Assembly (NCBI RefSeq): GCF_000428985.1
Contig: NZ_AUAZ01000001.1
Coordinates: 1-64,000, forward strand
Direction of reading: 5' to 3'
DNA: 64,000 bases
Source of the DNA: Marinobacterium litorale DSM 23545
GTDB lineage: Bacteria > Pseudomonadota > Gammaproteobacteria > Pseudomonadales > Balneatricaceae
The position numbers and the translations under genes are program-made. Shown here in pieces: positions 53,694 through 62,270 of this stretch; positions within the stretch are counted from its first letter, which is position 1; each line of letters begins with the position of its first letter. The notes beneath the pieces are model-generated. The model was not told where the DNA came from. It worked only from the letters and a program-made list of their open reading frames with translations, and searched no databases.

Positions 53694-54294
53694 GTTAGCG
53701 GCTATCGCAGGCCCATTCATCGCTTTTGCTTTCAGCATGTCGGCAACGCCTGGCCCCAATAACATGATGTTGACGGCGTCCGGGGCAAATTACGGTTTCT
53801 GGCGCACATTGCCTCATATGCTTGGCATAACGGTGGGGTGTATGGTCCTGATGAGCGGAGTGGCGCTGGGGCTGGGGGCCTTGTTTCAGCAGTGGCCCGC
53901 GTTGCAAACCCTGTTAAAGGTTGTTGGCAGTCTCTATCTGGTCTGGTTAGCCTGGAAAATTGCAACGGCACCGCCTCCGAAGCAGGGAGAACCGTCGGAT
54001 CGTCGCCGGCCACTCACATTCTGGCAGGCGGCCGCGTTTCAGTTCGCAAATCCCAAGGCCTGGGTGATGACAATTTCCGGAATTGCGTCATTTACCCTCA
54101 CCGGGGATGCGTTTCTGAGTTCGGCACTGGTTCTGATCGTCTTGATGGGGTTAACGAACCTGCCATCAATCGCAATGTGGGCCGGGTTTGGTGTAGCCAT
54201 CGGCCGGTTGTTGAAAACACCAACCCATTGGCGCTGCTTCAATTGGGGCATGGGTGGGTTAACCGCGGCCTGTGTCGTGATGATCCTGGTTTGA
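53677..54294 (+). CDS. LysE/RhtB-family amino-acid exporter
   Basis: A 205-residue membrane protein from ATG 53677 (GAGGGG upstream). It has six hydrophobic helices and the family start FIAFAFSMSATPGPNNMMLTASGANYGF, then LKVVGSLYLVWLAWKI and FQFANPKAWVMTISG. Members export lysine, threonine, homoserine or similar compounds by proton antiport. It sits opposite a MocR regulator, with a leader ORF overlapping its start. The substrate is not readable from sequence. Confidence 0.88.
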   Translation: MISTTELAAIAGPFIAFAFSMSATPGPNNMMLTASGANYGFWRTLPHMLGITVGCMVLMSGVALGLGALFQQWPALQTLLKVVGSLYLVWLAWKIATAPPPKQGEPSDRRRPLTFWQAAAFQFANPKAWVMTISGIASFTLTGDAFLSSALVLIVLMGLTNLPSIAMWAGFGVAIGRLLKTPTHWRCFNWGMGGLTAACVVMILV

Positions 54295-54344
54295 TACTCA
54301 AACCTATGCCCTGATTTGCATCCAGGGTACAAAAACAGTTGCCT

Positions 54345-54379
54345 GTAGCCCGGCAGGCGGCGTAAGCCGCTTGCCGGGA
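54345..54379 (+). repeat. REP-like palindrome, single copy
   Basis: Begins GTAGCCCGGCAGGCGGC and ends GCCGCTTGCCGGGA, forming an almost continuous stem. It shares the head and tail of the copies at 28.9 and 57.6 kb. It lies after lysE and before the ABC importer operon. Confidence 0.7.
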
Positions 54380-54535
54380 CTTATCTTTTGCTATTTGCGG
54401 AAAATCCAACTATCCCTTAAGCGTCCCTTATACTGACTCAAAGCACAAAATAGGGGATGACCTTAATACGATTGAGTGGCAGAATCGGGGGTTTATCTGA
54501 CTCTGCGGTCAGAAGTTGCTGCACGGAACCGGGGA

Positions 54536-55309
54536 ATGACCGAAACAAAAACCGCCCTTGAACTGATCGATATACACAAGTCTTTTGGCTCGCTTGAGGT
54601 GCTCAAGGGGGTCTCCTTAAGTGCCGGTGATGGTGAGGTGATCTCCATCCTGGGTTCCAGTGGTTCCGGCAAAAGTACGCTGCTACGTTGTATTAATCTG
54701 CTGGAACGTCCCAGCCAGGGAAAGATCCGGGTGTCCGGTGAAGAGCTGGAGATGAAGGCCGACAAAAACGGTGACCTTCGTGCAGTGAATGCCCGCCAAT
54801 TAGAGCGAATGCGCTCGCGGATCGGGTTCGTGTTTCAGAATTTTAACCTCTGGCCCCACAAATCAATCGTCGAAAATATTATCGAGGCACCGACCCAGGT
54901 CCTGGGTCTGCCCAAAGATAAGGCCTACGCACGTGCCGAAGCATTGCTCGATCGTGTCGGGCTTCTGGAAAAACGCGATGCCTACCCGGCTAATTTGTCT
55001 GGTGGGCAGCAGCAGCGTATCGCCATAGCGCGTGCACTGGCCATGGAACCGCAGGTTCTGTTGTTTGACGAGCCGACCTCTGCGCTGGACCCTGAGCTGG
55101 TCAACGAAGTGTTGGCGGTCATGAGATCTCTGGCTGAAGAGGGGAGGACGATGCTGATCGTGACCCACGAGATGCGTTTCGCGCGCGAGGTCTCCAGCCA
55201 GGTGGTCTTCCTGCATCAAGGGCAGATTGAGGAGTCCGGGCCGCCGGAAGATGTGTTCGACCGCCCGAAATCACAACGGGTCCGTGACTTCATGGCAAGT
55301 CACGCCTGA
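54536..55309 (+). CDS. Polar amino-acid ABC importer, ATP-binding protein
   Basis: A 257-residue ATPase of the HisP/GlnQ/ArtP type, from ATG 54536; an upstream in-frame ATG at 54476 adds 20 unrelated residues. Walker A is GSSGSGKST, the signature [14 protein letters not shown], Walker [13 protein letters not shown], and the switch His is in [11 protein letters not shown]. The D-loop and the insert [17 protein letters not shown] are typical of basic amino-acid systems. It is the first of four genes encoding one importer. Confidence 0.93.
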   Translation: MTETKTALELIDIHKSFGSLEVLKGVSLSAGDGEVISILGSSGSGKSTLLRCINLLERPSQGKIRVSGEELEMKADKNGDLRAVNARQLERMRSRIGFVFQNFNLWPHKSIVENIIEAPTQVLGLPKDKAYARAEALLDRVGLLEKRDAYPANLSGGQQQRIAIARALAMEPQVLLFDEPTSALDPELVNEVLAVMRSLAEEGRTMLIVTHEMRFAREVSSQVVFLHQGQIEESGPPEDVFDRPKSQRVRDFMASHA

Positions 55310-55346
55310 TACCTATCCAAAAAACCAAGAAGACGGTGAAAACGCT

Positions 55347-56105
55347 ATGAAACTACGCAAACTGATATCTGTTGCATCGCTGGCCGCTGTAACGGCGCTG
55401 GGTAGTCTGAGTGCTTCGGCTGCCGACAAGATCCGGATCGCCACCGAAGGCGCCTATGCACCGTTCAATATGACCAATGAGCAGGGTGAGTTGGTCGGAT
55501 TTGATGTGGAGATTGCGAAAGCGCTGTGCGAGCAGATGCAGGCGGAGTGTGAAATCGTCGCTCAGGACTGGGACGGCATTATTCCCGGACTGTTGGGCCG
55601 TAAGTATGACGCGATTGTTGCTTCCATGTCGATTACCGAAGAGCGTCTGCGCGTCGTGGACTTTACCCAGCCTTACTACTCTAACGTTCTGGCATTCGTC
55701 GGGCCTGAAGGTAAGACGCTGGATACCAGTAAAGAGGGCCTCAAAGGGCTGACCGTTGGGGCGCAGCGCGCGACCGTAGCTGGGCAGTACCTGGAAGATA
55801 ATCTGGCCGATAGCGTTAACGTAAAGCTCTATGACACGCAGGACAACGCATACCTGGATTTAGCCGCAGGCCGTCTGGATGCACTGCTGTCTGACAAGTT
55901 CCCGGCCTATGACTGGTTGCGCAGTGAAGATGGCAAAGGGTTTGAGTTCAAAGGTGAGGATATCGACATCGACGACAAGATCGCGATTGCCGTGCGCAAG
56001 GGAGATGGGTTGAAGGATAAGCTCAGTGCAGCGATTGCAGCGATTGTCGAGAACGGCACCTACGCTGAGATCAACGCCCGTTACTTCCCGTTCTCGATCT
56101 ACTGA
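55347..56105 (+). CDS. Polar amino-acid ABC importer, periplasmic binding protein
   Basis: A 252-residue exported protein starting at ATG 55347, with a Sec signal (KLRKLISVASLAAVTALGSLSASAA) cleaved near residue 25. The mature domain has the family 3 solute-binding pattern: KIRIATEGAYAPFNM, LVGFDVEIAKALCEQM, WDGIIPGLLGRKYDAIVASMSIT and AIAVRKGDGLKDKLSAAIAAI. Acidic residues in the pocket region suggest a basic amino acid such as arginine, ornithine or histidine, but this cannot be settled by eye. Confidence 0.92.
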   Translation: MKLRKLISVASLAAVTALGSLSASAADKIRIATEGAYAPFNMTNEQGELVGFDVEIAKALCEQMQAECEIVAQDWDGIIPGLLGRKYDAIVASMSITEERLRVVDFTQPYYSNVLAFVGPEGKTLDTSKEGLKGLTVGAQRATVAGQYLEDNLADSVNVKLYDTQDNAYLDLAAGRLDALLSDKFPAYDWLRSEDGKGFEFKGEDIDIDDKIAIAVRKGDGLKDKLSAAIAAIVENGTYAEINARYFPFSIY

Positions 56106-56153
56106 TCTATCGGTGGCGCTCCGTTGGAGCGCCCGTTTCGGAATATTCAATCG

Positions 56154-56846
56154 ATGGATTTACTCGGTTTTGGTGACCTGCTGCTCTCGGGCACCTGGGT
56201 AACGATCAAGCTGGCGCTGACCAGTCTGTTGTTTGGGCTGCTGTTCGGTTTGCTGGGGGCGGCTGCCAAGCTGTCGCCGATTAAACCGTTGCGGATGCTG
56301 GCAACGCTGTATACCACGTTGATCCGAGGCATCCCGGAGCTGTTGCTGGTCTTGACGATCTATTTCGGCGGCTCCATGGTGCTGATGGCGATCGCCGAGC
56401 AGTTTGGGTACACCGAATATATCGAGATCAGTGCGTTTGCCGCAGGTGTGGCAGCGTTATCCATCGCTTTCGGTGCCTATGCGACAGAGGTATTTCGCGC
56501 GGCTATTCAAGCGATTCCCAAAGGACAGTGGGAGTCCGCCCAAGCGTTGGGCATGACACCGTTGAAAACCTTCTTTCGCATTATCCTGCCGCAGGTTTGG
56601 CGTCTCGCGTTGCCGGGCCTGGGTAATCTGTTTCAGGTGTTGCTGAAGGATACCGCGTTGGTGTCGGTTGTGGGTTTAAACGACCTGATGCGTCAGGCCT
56701 ATGTCGCGACGGGCTCCACCAAACAACCTTTTACCTTCTATATGGCAGCGGCGCTGATCTATCTGGGACTCACCGTGCTATCCACGCTGACAACAACCTG
56801 GCTTGAGCGTACGGCAGATCCCGCTGCGCGTGGAGGTGCGGCATGA
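56154..56846 (+). CDS. Polar amino-acid ABC importer, permease 1 (HisQ-like)
   Basis: A 230-residue permease with five membrane helices from ATG 56154. The N-terminal motif GTWVTIKLALTSLLFGLLFG and the coupling loop EVFRAAIQAIPKGQWESAQALGMT are standard for HisQ/ArtQ. It forms a heterodimer with the next gene's product, which starts 4 bp before its stop. Confidence 0.92.
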   Translation: MDLLGFGDLLLSGTWVTIKLALTSLLFGLLFGLLGAAAKLSPIKPLRMLATLYTTLIRGIPELLLVLTIYFGGSMVLMAIAEQFGYTEYIEISAFAAGVAALSIAFGAYATEVFRAAIQAIPKGQWESAQALGMTPLKTFFRIILPQVWRLALPGLGNLFQVLLKDTALVSVVGLNDLMRQAYVATGSTKQPFTFYMAAALIYLGLTVLSTLTTTWLERTADPAARGGAA

Positions 56847-57577
56847 ATTGGAGCTGGGATGTCATTATTGATTACTTCCCGCGCCTGCTGGATGGCGTCT
56901 GGGTAACGTTGGAGCTGGTATTTCTGTCGGGACTGTTCGGCTTGTTGCTGGCGGTGCCCCTGGCTCTGATGCGGGCTTCGCCTAATCGGTGGCTGAGAAT
57001 CCTGCCGTTTGGCTACATCTTTTTCTTTCGCGGAACGCCGCTTCTGGTCCAGATCTTCCTGATCTACTACGGCTCGTCTCAGTTTGATGCCGTGAGGGAG
57101 TCGGCGCTCTGGCCGATTTTGAAAGAGCCATACTGGTGCGCGATTATAGCTTTTACCCTGAATACGGCGGCTTACTCGGCCGAGTTGATTCGGGGAGCCA
57201 TCCAGGCCATCCCCAAGGGTGAGCTGGAGGCTGCGGATGCCTTTGGTATGAGTAAAGCGCTGAAAATCCGCCGAATTGTTCTGCCCCGCGCGTTTGGTAT
57301 AGTCCTCCCGGCCTACGGCAACGAGCTGATCCTGATGCTCAAAAGCAGCTCGCTGGCATCGACCATTACCCTATTGGATATCACTGGTGCCGCAAGGACG
57401 ATCATCGCCAGGACCTATACACCGCTAGAGATATTCTTTGCGGCGGGGATGCTCTATCTGGTAATCAGCGCGATTATGATTGGCGGGTTCCGTCTGCTGG
57501 AGAGACGGCTGAACCGTCACCAGCATTACCGTGGTCCCGACGAAGTAGCCAAGGTCGACCCGCGTCTGGCGGAGTAG
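56843..57577 (+). CDS. Polar amino-acid ABC importer, permease 2 (HisM-like)
   Basis: A 244-residue permease with five membrane helices. It carries GVWVTLELVFLSGLFGLLLA, the inner EAA loop AELIRGAIQAIPKGELEAADAFGMS and the C-terminal helix AGMLYLVISAIMIGG. The ATG overlaps the preceding stop by 4 bp. A REP-like element follows the stop and may stabilise the transcript end. Confidence 0.92.
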   Translation: MNWSWDVIIDYFPRLLDGVWVTLELVFLSGLFGLLLAVPLALMRASPNRWLRILPFGYIFFFRGTPLLVQIFLIYYGSSQFDAVRESALWPILKEPYWCAIIAFTLNTAAYSAELIRGAIQAIPKGELEAADAFGMSKALKIRRIVLPRAFGIVLPAYGNELILMLKSSSLASTITLLDITGAARTIIARTYTPLEIFFAAGMLYLVISAIMIGGFRLLERRLNRHQHYRGPDEVAKVDPRLAE

Positions 57578-57591
57578 GGCTGAAAGCCCGT

Positions 57592-57625
57592 GTAGCCCGG
57601 CAGTAGCCGAAGGCGTATGCCGGGA
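57592..57625 (+). repeat. REP-like palindrome, single copy
   Basis: Begins GTAGCCCGGCAGTAGCC and ends GCGTATGCCGGGA. It shares the head and tail of the copies at 28.9 and 54.3 kb. It lies 15 bp after the permease stop, between convergent genes, a usual REP position. Confidence 0.7.
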
Positions 57626-57636
57626 AAGTTGGCTGC

Positions 57637-58137
57637 TCAGGCGTCGCTATTAATGACGTTGGTAGGCAGGACCGACTGCTCCTTCACCTCTTCCATCACG
57701 ATATAACTCTTCGAGTTCTTCACGCCGGGCAGTGTCAGCAGCATCTGTCCGAGCAGCTCCCGGTATTGCGACATATCATGCAGCCGTGCCTTGAGCAGGT
57801 AATCGGCATCGCCGGAAACCAGGTGGCACTCCAGGATATAGGGCAGGCTTTCTACCGCCTTGTTGAACTTCTCGAACGCATCCGGTGACTGATAGGAGAG
57901 GGCGATTTCAACGAACACGAGCAGGTTGTAATCGAGCATCTCCGGGTTTACACGGGCATGGTAACCGGTAATCACGCCGTCTCGCTCCAGGCGTTTGACA
58001 CGCTCCATGCAGGGGGTCGTGGAGAGACCGACGCGATCCGCCAGCTCCGTATATGAGATCCGTCCCTCCTGTTGCAGGATAGTCAGGATGTTGCGGTCGA
58101 TGCGGTCGAGTTTTCGTGTTTTCTGCACAGAAGCCAT
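57637..58137 (-). CDS. Lrp/AsnC-family regulator (DadR-like)
   Basis: A 166-residue protein with an N-terminal helix-turn-helix (LDRIDRNILTILQQEGRISYTELADRVGLS, given in parts: RISYTELADRVGLSTTPCMERVK) and a C-terminal RAM effector domain (FNKAVESLPYILECHLVSGDADYLLKA-type). In Pseudomonas the equivalent gene dadR controls alanine catabolism from beside ridA and dadX, which are the divergent genes here. No Shine-Dalgarno is visible before the ATG at 58137. A 23-bp palindrome in the gap could be its site. Confidence 0.88.
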   Translation of the reverse strand: MASVQKTRKLDRIDRNILTILQQEGRISYTELADRVGLSTTPCMERVKRLERDGVITGYHARVNPEMLDYNLLVFVEIALSYQSPDAFEKFNKAVESLPYILECHLVSGDADYLLKARLHDMSQYRELLGQMLLTLPGVKNSKSYIVMEEVKEQSVLPTNVINSDA

Positions 58138-58423
58138 AATGTGGTCATATATTTCGATTTTATTGTGAACTGTAGGCTATTTTAGCGATTTATAGCCAAA
58201 TTCACAAAAAAATAATCTTGCTGATCCCTTAGAATGTTTTCCCGGCCAACCGACAGGCTTATGGCGGTCATAAAACGTATCTTCGATGCTACAAGATAAG
58301 TCGCTCTGTTGCATCCGTTTGACGGCTGGAGATTGGCATCGAGCCCGGGCATGGGAGAAGATAGGCGAGTCGGATCCTCCGCTCTTCTGACACCACATCT
58401 CCAGTTGATTTAAAGGAACAATC
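58138..58423. promoter_or_regulatory. Divergent control region of the lrp and ridA-alr genes
   Basis: This 286-bp gap is AT-rich on its left part, as usual for Lrp targets. GGCTAT at 58175-58180 and ATAGCC at 58192-58197 form a 6-bp perfect palindrome with an 11-bp AT-rich centre, a plausible Lrp site. I see no gene or RNA here, and no promoter I would defend. Confidence 0.35.
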
Positions 58424-58813
58424 ATGTCGAATAAAAGCATTATCAGTACCGACAAGGCGCCGGCGGCGATCGGCCCATACTCCCAGGCGGTGAAGGTTGG
58501 TAACACCGTTTATATGTCAGGCCAGATACCGCTGGTACCGGAAACCATGGAAGTGGTCACCGAGTCGTTTGAAGCGCAGGCCGTGCAGGTTTTCGAAAAC
58601 CTGAGTGCTGTGGCTCAAGCCGCAGGCGGATCCTTGGCCGACATGGTCAAGCTCACCATTCTGCTCTCCGATATGGACTACTTTGCGGAGGTGAACACCG
58701 TCATGCAGCGTTACTTCAGTGAGCCTTACCCGGCGCGTGCGGCATTTGCTGTGAAGTCGCTGCCCAAGGGCGTGGATATCGAGATCGAAGGCGTGCTGGT
58801 CACCGCCGAATAA
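58424..58813 (+). CDS. ridA: RidA enamine/imine deaminase
   Basis: A 129-residue YjgF/YER057c/UK114 protein. It begins [20 protein letters not shown], with the conserved Arg in the C-terminal motif [22 protein letters not shown] and Glu near the end (EIEGVLV). It hydrolyses reactive enamines and imines released by PLP enzymes or amino-acid oxidases. AAAGGA lies 6 bp before the ATG. The alanine racemase gene follows 24 bp downstream, so it likely protects that pathway. Confidence 0.95.
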   Translation: MSNKSIISTDKAPAAIGPYSQAVKVGNTVYMSGQIPLVPETMEVVTESFEAQAVQVFENLSAVAQAAGGSLADMVKLTILLSDMDYFAEVNTVMQRYFSEPYPARAAFAVKSLPKGVDIEIEGVLVTAE

Positions 58814-58837
58814 AGCCCACCAAGCGGAGGAGGGACA

Positions 58838-59917
58838 ATGAGTCGAAAAGTGCGTGCTGATATCGACCTGGAGGCTATCCGGCATAACTACCGGCTGGCC
58901 TGCGCTCAAGCGCCGGACGCGAAGGCGGTTGCTATCATCAAGGCTAATGCTTACGGCCACGGTGCAATACCCGTGGCGCGGGCATTGGAAGCAGAGGTGC
59001 CGGCGTTCGGCGTTGCCTGCATCGAGGAGGCGTTGGAGTTGCGTGAAAGCGGTATTAAGTTACCGATCATGCTGCTTGAGGGCTGTTTCGATGAGCAGGA
59101 ACTGCCACTGGTAGACAAGTTTGGATTCTGGGTGGCCGTTCATTCCTTGCATCAGGTGGAAGCGCTGGAGAAAGCCTCGTTTTCCAGTCGGTTTCCTGTC
59201 TTCCTGAAGGTGGATACCGGCATGCATCGGCTTGGCTTCGATCCTGCCGATGTGCCCGAAATGGTCGAGCGTCTCCAGCGCCTGGCCTGTTGTGAAGAGG
59301 TGATCCTGATGACCCACTTCGCTCGCTCCGATGAGCCGGCGGAGGTTGCGACAGCACAGCAGATCGAGCGATTTGAATCGATTCCGGGAGCCGCTGAGTT
59401 GGGTGCATGCCTGTCCAATTCGGCGGCCGTTATGGCCTGGCCCCGGGCTCACCGCAGCTGGCTTCGCCCCGGGATGATGCTTTATGGCGCAACACCCTTC
59501 ACCGAATCTCAACGAGTGGCGGATCAGCTTCAGGCTGCGATGACGCTAACCACCGAGGTGATTGCGTTGCGCGATGTGGCTGAGGGTGAAGCGGTGGGCT
59601 ACGGTGGAACCTTTGTCTGTAAGCGGCCAACGCGCATCGCAACCATCGCCATGGGGTACGGTGATGGCTATCCACGCCATGCTCAGAATGGTACGCCTGT
59701 GGTCATCCACGGACGACGGGCGGCTGTAGCCGGGCGCGTGTCCATGGATATGATGACCATCGATGTGACCGATGTGCCGGATGTAAACATCGGTGATCGG
59801 GTTGAGCTCTTTGGTAAAGCGTTGTCGGCGGCGGAGGTTGCCACCTGGTGCGGGACTATCCCCTACACCATGGTGACCTGTCTGACGCCCCGTGTGCCTC
59901 GCTATTACAGCGAGTAA
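58838..59917 (+). CDS. dadX: Alanine racemase
   Basis: A 359-residue PLP enzyme that interconverts L- and D-alanine. The PLP lysine is in AIIKANAYGHG, the catalytic Tyr in EGEAVGYGGTFVC, and RVSMDMMTIDVTDVP is the C-terminal domain signature. GGAGGAGGG precedes the ATG. The lrp-ridA-racemase order points to the catabolic DadX rather than the cell-wall Alr; the D-amino-acid dehydrogenase dadA is not in the window. The stop lies 6 bp from that of the convergent receiver protein. Confidence 0.93.
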   Translation: MSRKVRADIDLEAIRHNYRLACAQAPDAKAVAIIKANAYGHGAIPVARALEAEVPAFGVACIEEALELRESGIKLPIMLLEGCFDEQELPLVDKFGFWVAVHSLHQVEALEKASFSSRFPVFLKVDTGMHRLGFDPADVPEMVERLQRLACCEEVILMTHFARSDEPAEVATAQQIERFESIPGAAELGACLSNSAAVMAWPRAHRSWLRPGMMLYGATPFTESQRVADQLQAAMTLTTEVIALRDVAEGEAVGYGGTFVCKRPTRIATIAMGYGDGYPRHAQNGTPVVIHGRRAAVAGRVSMDMMTIDVTDVPDVNIGDRVELFGKALSAAEVATWCGTIPYTMVTCLTPRVPRYYSE

Positions 59918-59923
59918 CGCCGG

Positions 59924-60724
59924 TTATTGACGGTCGAGCAGGCTAACCAGCATCTGCTTGACCGTTTCCGGTTCAAACGGCTTGTCAGCCATGGCGTCAA
60001 CGCCGGACTGGCGGATATTCTTCAAATGCGCCTCATGTGCCTCTGAGGTCACCATCATGATTGGAATGTGTGAGTGCATTTCCGAGTGGCGGATAAAACT
60101 GGCCAGCTCCGCACCGTTGACCTCGGGCATGTTGTAGTCGGTGACGACCAGATCAACCATCTCGGTCTGAAGCTTCCGTATGGCATCACTGCCATCCACT
60201 GCCTCCACCAAGTGTCGAATCCCCAGGTTCTGCAGCACGCGGAGAATGTGACGGCGGGCCATACGGCTGTCATCGACCACCATGACACGCACCGAATCGA
60301 TATCGAACATCTCCAGATCGACTTCATCGTTACCCAGCAGGTCCAACGTCGCGTTAAGGGCCGCGCCCAGATGATCGCGGTTGAACGGCTTGGGCAGGAT
60401 GGCGACCACGCCGGATTGCTTGAATACCTCAAGCTGTTCACGCCGGGTTTCGCTGGAGATCAGCATGAAGGGGATATCGGCTTTGGCACCATCCGAGCGG
60501 ATAAACTTCAGTAGCTGGTCGGCGGAGCCATCCTCGTAGTGGAGCGAGCTGATAATCAGGTCGGGATGGATGCGGTCAAGGATCTCCAGCGCTTCAGCCT
60601 TGGTTCTGACGGCATCGATTGCCATCACCTGCTCATCCTCAAGCTGGTGCATGATGATCTTGCGCTGCATGGTCGAGGGTTCGATCAACAGAATATGCAG
60701 ATCATCGGTACTGATCCTGGACAT
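59924..60724 (-). CDS. Tandem receiver-domain response regulator, first receiver degenerate
   Basis: A 266-residue protein made only of two CheY-like domains. In the second (about 140-266) the acidic pair (MVVDDSRMARR), the phospho-acceptor Asp (LVVTDYNMPEVNG), the Ser/Thr (MMVTSE) and Lys (MADKPFEP) are all present. In the first (about 10-130) the acidic pair reads LLIEPSTMQR and the acceptor position reads LIISSLHYEDG, so Asp is replaced by Ser while the Lys (LPKPFNR) stays. There is no output domain. The first domain probably binds or regulates rather than accepts phosphate. The gene stands alone. Confidence 0.88.
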   Translation of the reverse strand: MSRISTDDLHILLIEPSTMQRKIIMHQLEDEQVMAIDAVRTKAEALEILDRIHPDLIISSLHYEDGSADQLLKFIRSDGAKADIPFMLISSETRREQLEVFKQSGVVAILPKPFNRDHLGAALNATLDLLGNDEVDLEMFDIDSVRVMVVDDSRMARRHILRVLQNLGIRHLVEAVDGSDAIRKLQTEMVDLVVTDYNMPEVNGAELASFIRHSEMHSHIPIMMVTSEAHEAHLKNIRQSGVDAMADKPFEPETVKQMLVSLLDRQ

Positions 60725-60866
60725 CGCTCTTACCTTGGTTGTTATAGTACTTGCGCAGCTGAGTACTGCGTATTACTCGTGATTCGTGAACCACGAATAA
60801 CATTACAAACTGAGTGCGATTAAGACTTTATCGGCAAGTGGGCGTGATTTCCAGCGCTCGAACCAT

Positions 60867-61499
60867 TTAAGCGGTGACCCAGATCACCGATGCGTCCTCG
60901 TCGCTGACTGAAACCAGCGCATGACCCATCTCGCAGTCATAGTAGGCGCTGTCTCCGGTGCTCAGACGCAGTGGTTCGTAGAACTCCGTATAAAGCATCA
61001 GTTCGCCGCTGAGTACATAAAGAAACTCTTCCCCGTCGTGACGCACCCAGTCCTTGTATTCATCGAAGGTGCGGGCGCGCACAACGGTGCGATAAGGGAT
61101 CATCTTTTTGGCAGAGAGATTCGTTGCCAGCAGCTCATGTTCATAGGTTGGAGTTGGGTGAGGCAGGCCCTCGCCATGACGGGTAATATCCCGTCTGCCG
61201 CCACCGCTGCGGTTGCGTTTGGGTTGGGTGAACAGTTGAGGCATGTCGATCCCCAGGCCGTTAACCAGCTTGGTCACGGCGCTGAAGGTCGGCGAGATCT
61301 GCTCGTTCTCGATTTTGGAAAGAGTCGAGCGAGCCAGGCCAGTCAACCGGCTGGCCTCTTCCAGTGTGAGGTTCTGGCTCAGCCGGATCTCTCGAACTCT
61401 TTGCCCCAGTTGCAGTGGTTCAACACGCGCATCGGTACCGGCGCGCTCAACCTGAAGATTCTGTTTGTCTGCCTGTAGAAAGTGGGGGTGATCGGCCAT
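60867..61499 (-). CDS. XRE-family regulator with C-terminal cupin
   Basis: A 210-residue protein from ATG 61499, 7 bp after GGAG. A helix-turn-helix (about 35-90: RVREIRLSQNLTLEEASRLTG, LARSTLSKIENEQISPTFSAV) is joined to a cupin domain (about 130-210: EFLYVLSGELMLYTEFYEPL, GDSAYYDCEMGHALVSV). PuuR-like members of this class regulate polyamine, amino-acid or sulfur genes in response to small ligands bound in the cupin. The target is not evident, because the neighbours are unrelated. Confidence 0.87.
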   Translation of the reverse strand: MADHPHFLQADKQNLQVERAGTDARVEPLQLGQRVREIRLSQNLTLEEASRLTGLARSTLSKIENEQISPTFSAVTKLVNGLGIDMPQLFTQPKRNRSGGGRRDITRHGEGLPHPTPTYEHELLATNLSAKKMIPYRTVVRARTFDEYKDWVRHDGEEFLYVLSGELMLYTEFYEPLRLSTGDSAYYDCEMGHALVSVSDEDASVIWVTA

Positions 61500-61563
61500 C
61501 AAGCTCTCCGCCGCATATACATCGGGAAACATTGTTTCCTAAAGTATACTTTTTGCGTACGGA

Positions 61564-62094
61564 TCACCACATCAGATCATCAGGAATCTTGTAATCAGCG
61601 TAAGGATCGTCCTCATCCGGCTGGTCAGGCTCCGGCCGCGGCAGAACCGTGTCGGGAAGCCGCTGCTCGATACGCTCAACCACATCGGCGGGAATCAGGG
61701 CATACTCATCATCAAAAAAGGCGATACGTAACTGGCCGCGAGCAAGCTGACCGAGCATACCGTCATTGATCCAGAGCTGCTTAACCTTCTTGTCGTGCAC
61801 AAAGTTGTAACGTGTTTCGCCCTCTTTCGGCAGCGTAACCCGATGTTGGGCGATCAGCTGGCGTACCTCTGCGGTCGCGGCTTTTTGCGCCTGCTCGGCC
61901 TGGCGCTGGCGGTTCAGTTCCCGGTCCTTCTCCGCCTTGGCCTGACGGGCGGCTTCCAGTGCGGCTTGCTGATCAGCATTATCCTTGGGCGCCTGCCCCT
62001 TTTTCTCTTTTTTCTTCGCCTGCTTGGCTTTCTTGGCTTGTTGCTTGTTGGCTACGCCGGCCTTGAGTAGCTGTTCCTGTAGTGAAATCGCCAT
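61564..62094 (-). CDS. DUF2058 protein (YaiL-like)
   Basis: A 176-residue cytoplasmic protein of the DUF2058 family. The first 75 residues are a Lys, Gln and Ala-rich coiled coil (VANKQQAKKAKQAKKKEKKG). A compact domain follows (RVTLPKEGETRYNFVHDKKVKQLWIN), with an acidic C-terminus (DEDDPYADYKIPDDLMW). YaiL-type proteins are reported to bind nucleoid or ribosomal components, but the function is not settled. It is transcribed alone toward the regulator gene. Confidence 0.87.
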   Translation of the reverse strand: MAISLQEQLLKAGVANKQQAKKAKQAKKKEKKGQAPKDNADQQAALEAARQAKAEKDRELNRQRQAEQAQKAATAEVRQLIAQHRVTLPKEGETRYNFVHDKKVKQLWINDGMLGQLARGQLRIAFFDDEYALIPADVVERIEQRLPDTVLPRPEPDQPDEDDPYADYKIPDDLMW

Positions 62095-62270
62095 GCTGGT
62101 ACCCGAAAGATAAACGTTGTTTTGAGCCGTTACACAGAGCGGGAACTATACCGGAAGGGAGCGCTGGAGTGGAGGGTGATTGGCCTCGGTAAGTCGTGTG
62201 ACAGGGCAGGCTGGAGTGAGGATAATGGATACTTAGCTATCGAATGACCACCTGTTGCAAGGATACGAAT

